Below, one piece after another: positions 26,056-35,354 of a stretch of 44,965 nucleotides of DNA. Each line of letters opens with the position of its first letter. Positions within the stretch are counted from its first letter, which is position 1. Source of the DNA: Gammaproteobacteria bacterium (GTDB lineage Bacteria; Pseudomonadota; Gammaproteobacteria; SZUA-229). Made by a program: the position numbers and the translations under genes. A model generated the notes under the pieces. The model ran no database searches. It was given only the letters and a program-made list of their open reading frames with translations, and was not told the origin of the DNA. Where the stretch lies: the NCBI GenBank assembly GCA_029882395.1, contig JAOUKT010000019.1, positions 1 to 44,965 on the forward strand, given 5' to 3'.

Positions 26056-26906
26056 GACTCATCATCAAGAAACAGGTTGATGACCTCATTGTACTGTTTA
26101 TCCAAATGATCAACGACTTCGGTCAAAACATAGGGAGACAAATCCAGCATTTTCCAGGCCGCATCTTCAAGTGGCGGTATGTCTGACTCGCCACTGCAGC
26201 CAAAATTAAGCGCATTGACCATGATATCTGCAACGTGAATAATGGCAGCATCTTTTGAATAATTCAGTGATAATGATGGCCGGTGATGGTAACAAACTGC
26301 CTCACACATTGGCCGTGACAGATCCCAGCTGTGCATCAATTCTGAACCGACTGCTGAGTGATCAAACCCAAAAATAGATAATTCGGCATCATGCAAGGTA
26401 ATATTATTGTCTATTCGATGGGAAATTGCTTTTGCCGTAAGCGCTGGCTGTTCGACGAACATCACCAGCCGGCCGATATCATGTAACAAACCCAGCAGAT
26501 AATAGTACTCGATATTCGACTCTCGTCTATATGAGGCCAGTAGCCTGGCTAATATTCCTGTCGCAATACTGTGTTTCCAGAACGAATGCATATCAACAAT
26601 TGAACTGTCAATATGTTTAAAAAGTGAAATAACTTGTGTGGCCAGTACCAGATCACGCAGTTGCCGGGTGCCGATGACGGCAACCGCCCGGGTTATCGAA
26701 TCAATTTCTGCAGAGAAGTTAAACATGGCGCTGTTGGCGATTTTGAGCAGGCGGATAGAAAGCCCGGGGTCTTCCGATATGACATTAGCAATATCCACCA
26801 GATTGCTGCCCGAGTCATTGATCAATTTATCTATTCGTGTAAAGACACTCGGCAGACTCGCAATAGAGTCCAGATTTTTCACCAGATCCCGGGCATTATT
26901 AATCAT
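26052..26906 (-). CDS. HDOD domain signalling protein
   Basis: 284 residues from the ATG at 26906, chosen over an upstream GTG because GGGA lies seven bases before it and the ATG overlaps the previous stop. The HDOD domain covers most of the protein: LPSVFTRIDKLINDSGSNLVDIANVISEDPGLSIRLLKIANSAMFNF, then ITRAVAVIGTRQLRDLVLA, and a helix with LLGLLHDIGRLVMF. HDOD proteins are HD-fold proteins that usually lack hydrolase activity; several interact with histidine kinases or control the cell cycle and motility. This one still has an HD pair (LLHDIGR), so activity is not excluded. It overlaps its neighbours on both sides in the signalling operon. Confidence 0.9.
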   Translation of the reverse strand: MINNARDLVKNLDSIASLPSVFTRIDKLINDSGSNLVDIANVISEDPGLSIRLLKIANSAMFNFSAEIDSITRAVAVIGTRQLRDLVLATQVISLFKHIDSSIVDMHSFWKHSIATGILARLLASYRRESNIEYYYLLGLLHDIGRLVMFVEQPALTAKAISHRIDNNITLHDAELSIFGFDHSAVGSELMHSWDLSRPMCEAVCYHHRPSLSLNYSKDAAIIHVADIMVNALNFGCSGESDIPPLEDAAWKMLDLSPYVLTEVVDHLDKQYNEVINLFLDDES

Positions 26907-27249
26907 CAATGAGTCCCGCACTGAGTAATTCACGACGCAGGCACAAACGGTATAATTCTTCTGTAAACGGGTGATTTTTGTTGAGAAAACGGAATCGTTT
27001 TGCTAAAACAATTTCAACGTGCTCCAGCTGTTTAGAGTCGATATCAGCCAACTGAAAATCAGAACGCGTTGCCGGCTCATGCAGGTCGGCATCAACATCG
27101 GCTTCTGCCACCCCCCAGGACTTGATGATTTTAATATTTTCATGCGTTAACTCAGAACCGGCAGGCAGCAACACCCTGCCACTTCTGTCTTTGACATCGG
27201 AGAGGATTATCTGGCCGGCTTTAACATGGGATACCCTAATCACAGACAT
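26899..27249 (-). CDS. small conserved protein, first gene of HDOD/kinase operon
   Basis: 116 residues. The N-terminal half (SHVKAGQIILSDVKDRSGRVLLPAGSELTHENIKIIKSWGV) resembles a small beta-barrel segment that occurs at the front of many HD-GYP and HDOD proteins or just upstream of HDOD genes. The C-terminal 40 residues are helical and charged. No signal peptide is seen. The eight-base overlap with the HDOD gene strongly suggests the two act together, perhaps as a split input domain. Its ligand or partner is unknown. Confidence 0.7.
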   Translation of the reverse strand: MSVIRVSHVKAGQIILSDVKDRSGRVLLPAGSELTHENIKIIKSWGVAEADVDADLHEPATRSDFQLADIDSKQLEHVEIVLAKRFRFLNKNHPFTEELYRLCLRRELLSAGLIDD

Positions 27250-27380
27250 ACAGAGATCTCATTTATCTATTTTTATTATTTATTTAGCCCTGGGCAGGTA
27301 CAAAACAACCCGCGCTTTTAAATAATAGAACAACAGAAGCAGTACGCAAGTATTTAACTGATTTAACTCCGGATGGCCAC

Positions 27381-28451
27381 TTAAGCCAGTGGCTCTGAGT
27401 CGCTCTCAGTGATGACCGGCCAGGCATTAATCACTGCCTGAACCAGCGTCGCCAGAGGAATAGCAAAAAACACCCCCCAGACACCCCATAAACCACCAAA
27501 TACCAGTACCGCAACAATAATGGCTGATGGATGGATATTGACCACCTCGGAGAACAACAAAGGTACCAAAAGGTTGCCATCCAGGAACTGGACAATGCTA
27601 TAAGCGACAATTAATGTTATGAAATCAGCAGTAAAGCCCCATTGAAAAAATGCAATCAATACCACTGGAATACTAACCGCCACCGCCCCGACAAACGGAA
27701 TGATAACCGATAAACCAACCAGCAAACTGAGCAAGGCGGCATAATCCATTCCCATAATGGCTAAAGGTATATAGGTTGCAAAACCAACGACAACAATCTC
27801 TATGATTTTACCGCGTACATAGTTACCTATTTTTATATCAACTTCGTGCCACACTTCGGAAGCAAGCGCCATATCATTTGGCAAAAAACGCTTCAGCCAG
27901 TTAATTATATTTTCCTTGTCCTGTAAAAAGAAAAATATCAACAAGGGCACAACAACCATATATACCAGCAAGGTAAAGACATCAACTACCGATGACAGGG
28001 ACATCGATAATATCTGTTGCCCAATTGATGCAATCTCTGTACTAATAAAACTCATCACTTCTGCAATCTGCTGCTCAGATATCAGAGGGTATTGCTGCGG
28101 CAATTCCATTAATAGTTTTTGCCCGGCACCAATCATATTTGGAAATTCTTTAACCAGCTGGATCAGCTGGTTCACAATTAATGGCAACATGCCTAATGAC
28201 AACAGCAGTATCGCAAAAATAAAAATCACAAAAACAGCAATCACTGACAACATTCTGGGCAGACCCAGTTTTTGTAATTTTCCAACCGCGCCTTCGAGCA
28301 CATAAGAAATAACAATAGCAGCAATCACCGGGGCCAATATATGGCCAAAGGTTAAGGAGATAAATGCAAACAGTAAAAGCAGCAAGGCGAGAATAATAAC
28401 CTGAGGATCAGAAAAGTGTCTTTCATACCAGGATTTAAGAATATTGATCAT
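27381..28451 (-). CDS. AI-2E family transporter (PerM/YdiK-type permease)
   Basis: 356 residues with about eight transmembrane helices, grouped as two at about 15-50, one near 65-90, one at about 155-180 and four in the C-terminal third. The C-terminal signature LLVPLLFSEVVNIHPSAIIVAVLVFGGLWGVWGVFFAIPLATLVQAVI is characteristic of the AI-2E transporter family. Despite the family name the substrate is usually unknown, and some members are Na+/H+ antiporters. Its strand and close spacing to the two minus-strand genes upstream could make it the third gene of a lysR-led unit. Length is normal. Confidence 0.9.
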   Translation of the reverse strand: MINILKSWYERHFSDPQVIILALLLLLFAFISLTFGHILAPVIAAIVISYVLEGAVGKLQKLGLPRMLSVIAVFVIFIFAILLLSLGMLPLIVNQLIQLVKEFPNMIGAGQKLLMELPQQYPLISEQQIAEVMSFISTEIASIGQQILSMSLSSVVDVFTLLVYMVVVPLLIFFFLQDKENIINWLKRFLPNDMALASEVWHEVDIKIGNYVRGKIIEIVVVGFATYIPLAIMGMDYAALLSLLVGLSVIIPFVGAVAVSIPVVLIAFFQWGFTADFITLIVAYSIVQFLDGNLLVPLLFSEVVNIHPSAIIVAVLVFGGLWGVWGVFFAIPLATLVQAVINAWPVITESDSEPLA

Positions 28452-28508
28452 TATGTTTTCTTTATTTGATAAGGGATGTGGATTTGAGCCTCTGCATCAG
28501 AGCCTCAA

Positions 28509-28880
28509 TTAAGACTCACTATCTTTCGTCATCAGCAAAACATCCTGATAATGCTGATCAAACAAACGCTCTAATTCATCAATCACCTCGACTACATCAC
28601 GACCTTGCATAATGTGGTCTGTCATTAATGATGAGGCTTCATGAAATATGAGTTTTCTCTCAATCATCGGGTATGTTTTATTAAGCCGTTTAAGGGCTGC
28701 AACGACCGATTCCGTTTCTGGTCTTGAGATATCCAGTTTCTGCTGCAATGCCGGCTCATCAACAGCATCACGTTGAAACAAATATTCTGCAAAGTCCATC
28801 AGGCTCTTGCGCGAGTCTGACGGTAATGCTTCATAGATATCTGTTATTGTTTTCGATTTTTTATTCTCAACAATATTCAC
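28509..28880 (-). CDS. conserved hypothetical helical protein
   Basis: 123 residues, with no export signal. The N-terminal ITDIYEALPSDSRKSLMDFAEYLFQRD resembles the DUF2281-like helical segment of some antitoxins. The remainder is helical and acidic, with a pattern LKRLNKTYPMI and VVEVIDELERLFD. It may be a regulatory or adaptor protein, but I do not recognise a family with a known function. It lies between the LysR gene (21 bases) and the AI-2E permease (57 bases), and could be co-transcribed with both. Confidence 0.65.
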   Translation of the reverse strand: MNIVENKKSKTITDIYEALPSDSRKSLMDFAEYLFQRDAVDEPALQQKLDISRPETESVVAALKRLNKTYPMIERKLIFHEASSLMTDHIMQGRDVVEVIDELERLFDQHYQDVLLMTKDSES

Positions 28881-28901
28881 AAGGATAAATAACTCAAAAC
28901 T

Positions 28902-29801
28902 TTAATTTTGATGTGTGCGGCAATAATTTTGCGCGAACTCAAGCATATCTTCCATCACGTGTGCACGGAACTTGTTGCGCTGCCGAACAAACGAGAAAGG
29001 CCTTTCCAGCGGCGGCTCCAGTGGAATCGCCACCAGTGTACCTAATTTAAGTTCTTTAGAGATGGTAACCAGAGACATGACAGACAGACCCATGCCGGCT
29101 TCAACAGCGCCTTTAATGGCTTCGGGGCTACCCAGTTCCATACATAAATCAATTTCATGATTATTATGAAACTCCTCTATATAAGCCTCGATAACCTCAC
29201 GCGTACCCGAACCTTTTTCACGGCAAATGAAGGGATATCTCATCAGCTCTTCTGCCGACATGTTTTTCTTGTCTGCCAGTTCATGATTAGGCGGCACAAT
29301 CACCACCAGTTCATCGCGCCGGCATATTTCTACATCAAGGTTCTTATTGTTCACCGAGGCTTCAACAATGCCCAGATCGATTTCATTATTCTCAATCATG
29401 GAAACCACGCCTTCAGTATTCGATACCTTAAGTCGAATGTTTACTTCTGGAAAACTGGTTTTAAAATCACCCAGCAAGGCCGGCAGCATGTATTCAGCGA
29501 TGGTTGTACTTGCCCCCAGATTGACGACGCCACTGACATCGCCTGTCATTTCGCGAACGGCATCTTCCATTTTTTCATATATTTCAAATATCTTCCCGGT
29601 ATAAGAATAAACTTTTATACCGGCCTCGGTTAAACTCACACGGTTATGGGTGCGGTCAAACAAGCGAGTATTAAACTGCTCTTCTAACTGTCGAATTTGA
29701 AACGTGACAGCCGGTTGTGTCATGTGTAAGGTTTCAGCCGCCTTGGTGAAATTTAACAGGCGCGCCACGGTGTAGAATACCTTTAATCGTCTATCAGACA
29801 T
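28902..29801 (-). CDS. LysR-family transcriptional regulator
   Basis: 299 residues, full length. An N-terminal winged helix-turn-helix (about 1-60: FTKAAETLHMTQPAVTFQIRQLEEQFNTRLFDR) is followed by a periplasmic-binding-protein-like effector domain (about 90-295). The LGASTTIAEYMLPALLGDF start of that domain and the DLGIVEASV segment resemble CysB/CbbR/selenium-associated LysR subgroups. The effector is unknown. AGGA lies just upstream of the ATG. The gene faces an intergenic region of 172 bases before a strong terminator. Confidence 0.93.
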   Translation of the reverse strand: MSDRRLKVFYTVARLLNFTKAAETLHMTQPAVTFQIRQLEEQFNTRLFDRTHNRVSLTEAGIKVYSYTGKIFEIYEKMEDAVREMTGDVSGVVNLGASTTIAEYMLPALLGDFKTSFPEVNIRLKVSNTEGVVSMIENNEIDLGIVEASVNNKNLDVEICRRDELVVIVPPNHELADKKNMSAEELMRYPFICREKGSGTREVIEAYIEEFHNNHEIDLCMELGSPEAIKGAVEAGMGLSVMSLVTISKELKLGTLVAIPLEPPLERPFSFVRQRNKFRAHVMEDMLEFAQNYCRTHQN

Positions 29802-29973
29802 ACGTCCTGCTCTCTATTAATTTTTTATTTTGAGATGTTTACACAAATCTATAATGACCCATGCAAAACTCCATTCCTAAGATTTGACTGTCGCTGACCA
29901 GCACAGTAAAAAGCCATAAACTTAACTTATCCAACTATACCCCATGGTGATTCGGAAGAAAACAGACGATCAC

Positions 29974-30005
29974 AAAAAGAGCCTCATTTGAGGCTCTTTT
30001 TTTTT
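29974..30005. terminator. bidirectional rho-independent terminator
   Basis: AAAAAGAGCCTC (29974-29985) and GAGGCTCTTTTT (29990-30001) form a perfect 12-bp stem with a four-base loop and further Ts after it. On the minus strand it lies about 25 bases after the RND permease stop, and that is the transcript it ends. It also works on the plus strand, where no gene precedes it. Confidence 0.92.
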
Positions 30006-30027
30006 ACCTGAAAATTGGGTAAGCCGT

Positions 30028-33000
30028 CTAGATTTGTCTGTCTTTCATCAGGCTGTAATACATAACCGGTATGACCACCAGTGTCAGCATAGTCGATATC
30101 AAGATACCAAAAATCAACGAAACCGCGAGACCACTGAAAATCGGGTCATCCAGGATAAACATTGCACCCATCATAGCGGCCACACCGGTCAAAATGATCG
30201 GTTTGGCGCGTACAGCGGAAGCCAGGATCACGGCTTTCTGGAATTCAATGCCGTCTTTCAATTGTTCATTGATAAAATCAACCAGCAAGATTGAATTTCG
30301 TACAATAATACCGGCCAGCGCGATCATACCAATCATTGATGTCGCCGTGTATTTAGCCCCCAGCAACGCATGACCTGGCATTACACCAATTATGGTCAGC
30401 GGTATTGGCGCCATAATAATCAGTGGCACCAGATAAGAGCGAAACTGTGCAACAACCAGCAAGTAGATCATCAGCAACCCAACAGAGTAGGCAATTCCCA
30501 TATCACGGAAGGTTTCATATGTTACCGTCCATTCTCCGTCCCACTTTAAACTGAACTCATACGGGTCTTCGGGCTGATTAATAAAGAAATTTTCAACCTT
30601 AATGCCCGCCATAATATCAAACATGCCGTACAGTGGACTGTCCAGCTCGCCGGCCATATCGGCTGTCACATAGACCACGGGTAACAGGTTTTTATGATAA
30701 ATACTGTATTGCCGTGTTGACTCAAGCACTGTCACCATATCCATCAGTGGAATTAATGCGCCATTGTTGCTGCGCACCTTCACGCTCAGCAAGCTTTCGA
30801 TTGATGACTTGTCTGCCGCCGGTAACTCAACCCGAATCGGCACAGCATACTTGGCACTATCTGAGTGTAAAAAGCCCATATCCTCACCCCGCAGCAATGT
30901 ACTCAGGGTATTTGATATTACCTGCTGGCTGACACCCATTAGCGCGGCCAGGTTACGATCGACTTTAACGATATAACGTTTAGCCGGGTATTCCACGCTG
31001 TCATCCGTATCGACAATATCCGGTGTATTTTCAAACACCGCGCGAATAGCTTTAGCCTGTTCGATCTGGCCTTTGTAGTCAGGGCCATAGACTTCTGCCA
31101 CCAAAGGCGACATCACCGGTGGGCCCGGCGGCACTTCGACCACTTTGACATTGGCGTTTAGTTTCTGGCCAATCTCTTTTAGTGGCTGACGTAAAGAGGA
31201 TGCCACCTGATGACTTTTACGTTCTCGAAGGTGTTTGCCCAGCAAGTTAACCTGAATATCACCGACATTCGCACCGCTGCGCAAATAATACTGTCTGACC
31301 AGGCCATTAAAGTTTATCGGCGCTGCCGTACCGGCATAGATTTGATAATCACTAATCTCTGGCACTGTTTTCAAATACACGGCCAGTTCATCAAGCACAC
31401 GTTTGGTGTGCTCAAGACTCGTGCCTTCTGGTGTATCCACCACAATCTGAAACTCTGACTTGTTATCAAAAGGCAACATCTTCAATACCACGTCTTTTGT
31501 CAGCGCCAGAGAAACTGAAGCCAAAATCATGAAGACCACGCCAAATGTCAGATACCAGCGATTACGTTTTTGTTTTTCACCATAAATAAACGGACTCATC
31601 ACCTTGCTAAAGAACGCATGCGACTTATCATCGGAGTCGGCTTCATCATGATGAATATTATCGGTTTTTAATAATTTAAGCGCCAGCCAGGGCGTGATAA
31701 TAAAAGCCACCGCTAATGAAATCAGCATACCCATACTGGCATTGATAGGGATCGGGCTCATATACGGCCCCATCAGCCCGCTTACAAAGGCCATCGGTAA
31801 TAAAGCCGCGATAACGGTAAACGTTGCCAGAATGGTCGGACCACCGACTTCATCAACCGCCAAAGGAATGGCTTTAACCAGATCAACCCCTTTGTCTGTC
31901 ATGTGGCGGTGGATATTTTCCACCACCACAATGGCATCATCAACCAGGATACCGATAGAAAATATCAGCGCAAACAATGAGACCCGGTTTAAAGTAAAGC
32001 CCCATGCCCATGATGCAAACAAAGTAATCGCCAGAGTAATCGCAATTGCAACGCCAACAATAATGGCTTCACGGAAGCCCAAGAACCACCAGATTAATAA
32101 AACAACAATCGCGGTTGCAAAAAACAATTTGCCAATTAACTTTTTGGCTTTGGCATCTGCTGTCTTGCCATAATCACGTGTCACCGCATACTTCACTTCG
32201 TCGGGAATAAACGTTCCCTGAAGCTGCTGCATGCGTTTAGTCACATTTTCAGCAATCTGCACCGCATTAGAGCCGGGCTTTTTTGATACGGCGATCGTCA
32301 CCGCAGGAAAATCACCTTTGGATTCAATGCCTATGCTGGCAGCGCCCATGCCTGTTCCCATAGAAACATACGCTTGCGGCTGATCGGCACCAAAACGGAC
32401 CGTGGCAACATCACTCAAATAGACCGGCTTGTTATTTTTCAAACCAATAATCAGATTCGATACTTCGCTGTCATTGACCAGAAACTGTCCGGCTGTTACC
32501 GCAATTTCCTGGTTATTATTGACCACAAAGCCGGCATCGTAAGACTGATTAGAGGCCATTAATGACATTCTTAAATCATCGATTGAAATATCGTAAGCGG
32601 CTAAACGCTGCGGATCAATCAAGACATGAACCACGCGTTCAGTCGCCCCAATCGTATACACATTGCGGGTATCAACCACACGTTTGATTTCAGCTTCAAT
32701 CGAATGCGCGACCTGAGTTAAATCATACGCGCCTTTCGTTTCATCTTCTGTCCACAGCGTGACACTGACAATGGGCACATCATCAATGCCTTTGGGTTTA
32801 ATGATAGGCTGGCCTACACCCAGGTTCTGAGGCAACCAGTCCTGGTTAGAGAAAATCTTGTTATAAAGCCTGACAATAGCCTGAGAGCGATCCTCACCCA
32901 CTTTATATTGCACCGTAAGTACCGACATACCCGGACGGGATACCGAATATATGTGCTCTAAGCCGCTGATTTCAGCTAGGACCTGCTCGGCCGGCGTGCT

Positions 33001-33204
33001 GACCAGACTTTCGACTTCAGTCGCCGTTGCACCGGGGAAAGGAATGAATACATTGGCAAAGGTTACATCGATTTGCGGTTCTTCTTCACGCGGCGTAATA
33101 ATGACCGCAAAGACACCCAATAAGAAGCCAACCAGCGCTAATAACGGTGTGATTTCTGTCTGTAAAAACTTTTTAGCAATTTGTCCTGAAATTCCCAGAG
33201 CCAT
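30028..33204 (-). CDS. RND efflux transporter permease
   Basis: 1058 residues, the usual RND size. The twelve-helix plan is visible: helix 1 near residue 15, a large periplasmic loop, the central helix block 330-540, a second loop and a C-terminal block. The proton-relay Asp pair is in GILVDDAIVVVENIH. PGATATEVESLVSTPAEQ and the AcrB-like FNGLVRQYYLRSG are recognisable. It is of the HAE type by sequence, so export of hydrophobic compounds driven by the proton gradient is expected; substrates are unknown. Three ATGs in a row overlap the adaptor stop; the third (33204) has the best-spaced GGGAG. No outer-membrane factor gene is adjacent. Confidence 0.93.
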   Translation of the reverse strand: MALGISGQIAKKFLQTEITPLLALVGFLLGVFAVIITPREEEPQIDVTFANVFIPFPGATATEVESLVSTPAEQVLAEISGLEHIYSVSRPGMSVLTVQYKVGEDRSQAIVRLYNKIFSNQDWLPQNLGVGQPIIKPKGIDDVPIVSVTLWTEDETKGAYDLTQVAHSIEAEIKRVVDTRNVYTIGATERVVHVLIDPQRLAAYDISIDDLRMSLMASNQSYDAGFVVNNNQEIAVTAGQFLVNDSEVSNLIIGLKNNKPVYLSDVATVRFGADQPQAYVSMGTGMGAASIGIESKGDFPAVTIAVSKKPGSNAVQIAENVTKRMQQLQGTFIPDEVKYAVTRDYGKTADAKAKKLIGKLFFATAIVVLLIWWFLGFREAIIVGVAIAITLAITLFASWAWGFTLNRVSLFALIFSIGILVDDAIVVVENIHRHMTDKGVDLVKAIPLAVDEVGGPTILATFTVIAALLPMAFVSGLMGPYMSPIPINASMGMLISLAVAFIITPWLALKLLKTDNIHHDEADSDDKSHAFFSKVMSPFIYGEKQKRNRWYLTFGVVFMILASVSLALTKDVVLKMLPFDNKSEFQIVVDTPEGTSLEHTKRVLDELAVYLKTVPEISDYQIYAGTAAPINFNGLVRQYYLRSGANVGDIQVNLLGKHLRERKSHQVASSLRQPLKEIGQKLNANVKVVEVPPGPPVMSPLVAEVYGPDYKGQIEQAKAIRAVFENTPDIVDTDDSVEYPAKRYIVKVDRNLAALMGVSQQVISNTLSTLLRGEDMGFLHSDSAKYAVPIRVELPAADKSSIESLLSVKVRSNNGALIPLMDMVTVLESTRQYSIYHKNLLPVVYVTADMAGELDSPLYGMFDIMAGIKVENFFINQPEDPYEFSLKWDGEWTVTYETFRDMGIAYSVGLLMIYLLVVAQFRSYLVPLIIMAPIPLTIIGVMPGHALLGAKYTATSMIGMIALAGIIVRNSILLVDFINEQLKDGIEFQKAVILASAVRAKPIILTGVAAMMGAMFILDDPIFSGLAVSLIFGILISTMLTLVVIPVMYYSLMKDRQI

Positions 33205-33206
33205 CA

Positions 33207-34244
33207 TCATTCTCCCTGCAATTGAGCCTTAATGGCAATAGCAGCTTGATTAGGCAGAGTCACAATTTTTTCTCCGACTTGCAGACCGCTAAGAATAACC
33301 TGGCGACCATTAAGAGCCGGCCCCAGACGAACCTGCCGTAAAAGCACCCGGCCATTGTCTAACACATAGACCGCATTCAGTTCACTGCGATGTATCACAC
33401 TGCTGGCAGGTACCGAAAGCTGTGATTTTAAACCCGTTTCCAGGCCAATTTTTACAAACATACCCGGATACAAGCGATACTGATCTGAAAACACCTGCGC
33501 CCTGAGCTGAAAGCTATGTGTTTTCGAATCCGCCGTGGGGAAGACCGTGATTTGATCCGCGGTGATATGTCGGCCGTCATGCAAAATAACATCAACACTG
33601 GCCAATTTTCGCGCCGTTTCAATCAATCGTTGTGGGATCTGAACATTAAACCGCAGAGCATTTTGTTCAGACACACCGCTGACGACAGGCTGACCCATCT
33701 GCAAGGTTTCACCCAGCTCAATATGACGTTTGGTCAAGGTGCCGCTGAAAGGGGCTCTGATCACAGTATGGTCGAGCTGTTCCTGGGCTTCATCAAATCG
33801 CGCATTAGCACCGTTTAATGCCGCCTCCGCTGATTTCAATGCCGCCTCAGCTTTGTCCTTTAGAGAAGCTGATACCAGCTTCTTGGCAAACAACCCGCTG
33901 ACACGTTTATATTCAAGCCTGGCTTTTTGCGCCTCGGCTTTAGCAGCATCACGGCCGGCCTTTGCCTGATTAAAGCGGGCTTTCTGTTCAGTATTTCTCA
34001 AGCGTGCGATGACACTGCCTTTTTTAACAAAATCATCGACATCGTAGCCAAGTTTAATCACCCGGCCCGAGGTTTGTGCAAACAAAGTGGCTTGTTGTAC
34101 CGCCTCAACAATACCATCCAGATAGACCATCTGTTTAAATGGCTCTGCTTCAACCGTGGTGGTAGCCAGATCTTGCGCCGTGGCGGACAGAGACAAACTA
34201 CTTGTTACAATAAAAAAGACAAAGCCGAGATAATTCCTGAACAC
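33207..34244 (-). CDS. RND efflux periplasmic adaptor (membrane fusion protein)
   Basis: 345 residues. A signal peptide ends at ATA near residue 23. The biotinyl/lipoyl half-motif GIVEAVQQATLFAQTSGRVIKLGYDVDDFVKKGSVIARL is followed by a long alpha-helical hairpin (about 85-155, Ala/Lys/Glu-rich) and the second half-motif HTVIRAPFSGTLTKRHIELGE. A beta-barrel and membrane-proximal domain complete it. It bridges the permease and an outer-membrane channel (encoded elsewhere). It is coupled to the permease by a small overlap. The operon starts here, divergent from the DUF4124 gene. Confidence 0.93.
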   Translation of the reverse strand: MFRNYLGFVFFIVTSSLSLSATAQDLATTTVEAEPFKQMVYLDGIVEAVQQATLFAQTSGRVIKLGYDVDDFVKKGSVIARLRNTEQKARFNQAKAGRDAAKAEAQKARLEYKRVSGLFAKKLVSASLKDKAEAALKSAEAALNGANARFDEAQEQLDHTVIRAPFSGTLTKRHIELGETLQMGQPVVSGVSEQNALRFNVQIPQRLIETARKLASVDVILHDGRHITADQITVFPTADSKTHSFQLRAQVFSDQYRLYPGMFVKIGLETGLKSQLSVPASSVIHRSELNAVYVLDNGRVLLRQVRLGPALNGRQVILSGLQVGEKIVTLPNQAAIAIKAQLQGE

Positions 34245-34426
34245 GATGATTTCTCCTAATTTAAACTATATTAGCATTTAATAATATACTAATTCTATAT
34301 AATTTCAAGCTTTTGCTGAGTATAGACCGAGTTCTCATCATTACAGAGCTTTATCACCGCAATAATTATCGCATTCCATTGAGGTCTCCACTAAAATCAA
34401 TGCATTGTCAAAAAACAGGTTACGCA

Positions 34427-34867
34427 ATGATCAGTACCCGCATACTTACATCGGCCGCCATACTCTTAATGCTGATGAGCTCTTTCAGCCTGGCAGCCAT
34501 CTATAAATGGACAGACGAACATGGCCAGGTTCATTATGGCTCAGCGCCACCCAGCGGCTCCTCAGCCAAAAGAATGGGCGTCAGCACCCACTACAGCACT
34601 CCGCCAGCAGCAAAACCTAAAGCAGAAACTCAGGCCTCTGGCAGTAAAGAAAAAAAGACGGCAGCGGCTACAGATAAAAAAGACCCTTATTCAAAACAAC
34701 AACACGACAGTCTCTGCAAAAATGCCCGCAACGACATCGCAACACTGGATAAAGGCGGGCGCTTGCGCGTCAAACAAGCCGATGGCAGTAGTGCTGTTAT
34801 GACCGACGAAAGCCGTAATAAGCGGCAAAAAACCATGCAAGAAATGATCAGCAAACACTGCAAATAA
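34427..34867 (+). CDS. secreted DUF4124 domain protein
   Basis: 147 residues from the ATG at 34427, which has AGGT seven bases upstream and opens directly on a signal peptide (hydrophobic about 8-21, cleavage near SLAA); upstream in-frame codons are rejected. The DUF4124 core IYKWTDEHGQVHYGSAPP begins right after the signal. The rest is a low-complexity Ala/Lys/Ser linker (about 60-85) and a basic C-terminal helix with two cysteines (in DSLCKNAR and SKHCK). The domain is common in periplasmic proteins of gamma- and betaproteobacteria, and its function is not known. It lies 10 bases before the MIF-like gene. Confidence 0.85.
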   Translation: MISTRILTSAAILLMLMSSFSLAAIYKWTDEHGQVHYGSAPPSGSSAKRMGVSTHYSTPPAAKPKAETQASGSKEKKTAAATDKKDPYSKQQHDSLCKNARNDIATLDKGGRLRVKQADGSSAVMTDESRNKRQKTMQEMISKHCK

Positions 34868-34877
34868 TGAGCAACAG

Positions 34878-35213
34878 ATGCCTGTATTCGTCATAAACAC
34901 CAATATTAAGATAGAGCATGATGCTGTTTTACACGAGTTATCCCAACTCTGCGCTGACATGCTGGGCAAACCAGAAAGTTATGTAATGATCCAGATTAAT
35001 GACCAGCAAAAATTAATCTTTGCCGGCAGCCACCAGCCCGCTGCCCTGTGCAGCCTGACCAGCTTAGGTCTGAACCAGCAGCAAACAGCCGGCTTTTCGG
35101 AAAAAATCTGTGGCTATCTGTCGTCTCATCTCAATATTCCGGCCGCCAGAACCTATATAGAGTTTAAGTCTCCTGAACGCAGTCTGTTTGGCTGGAATAA
35201 AAGCACTTTTTAA
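34878..35213 (+). CDS. MIF-like tautomerase (macrophage migration inhibitory factor family)
   Basis: 111 residues. After Met removal the N-terminus is Pro, the catalytic base of the family. PVFVINTNI, the helix LHELSQLCADMLGKPESYVMIQI, the block AALCSLTSLGL, an RTYIEF strand and the C-terminal FGWNKSTF all match mammalian MIF closely in position. The tautomerase site (Pro1, and Lys at the turn of the second strand) appears kept. The CxxC thiol-redox motif of mammalian MIF is AALC here, so only the second Cys remains. A cytosolic phenylpyruvate or dopachrome-type tautomerase is expected; the bacterial substrate is unknown. No secretion signal is seen. Confidence 0.88.
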   Translation: MPVFVINTNIKIEHDAVLHELSQLCADMLGKPESYVMIQINDQQKLIFAGSHQPAALCSLTSLGLNQQQTAGFSEKICGYLSSHLNIPAARTYIEFKSPERSLFGWNKSTF

Positions 35214-35354
35214 ATTACAAACCATCTGCTGGCCTGTTTTTGCTGTACCTGTGTCAGCTCAGCTCATACAATACGCGCTATTATTCATACTAAAATTCAG
35301 CTTTCCACGAGGCCTGGCGGTCATCTGTTGGCCACTGAATAACACCGAGACATT

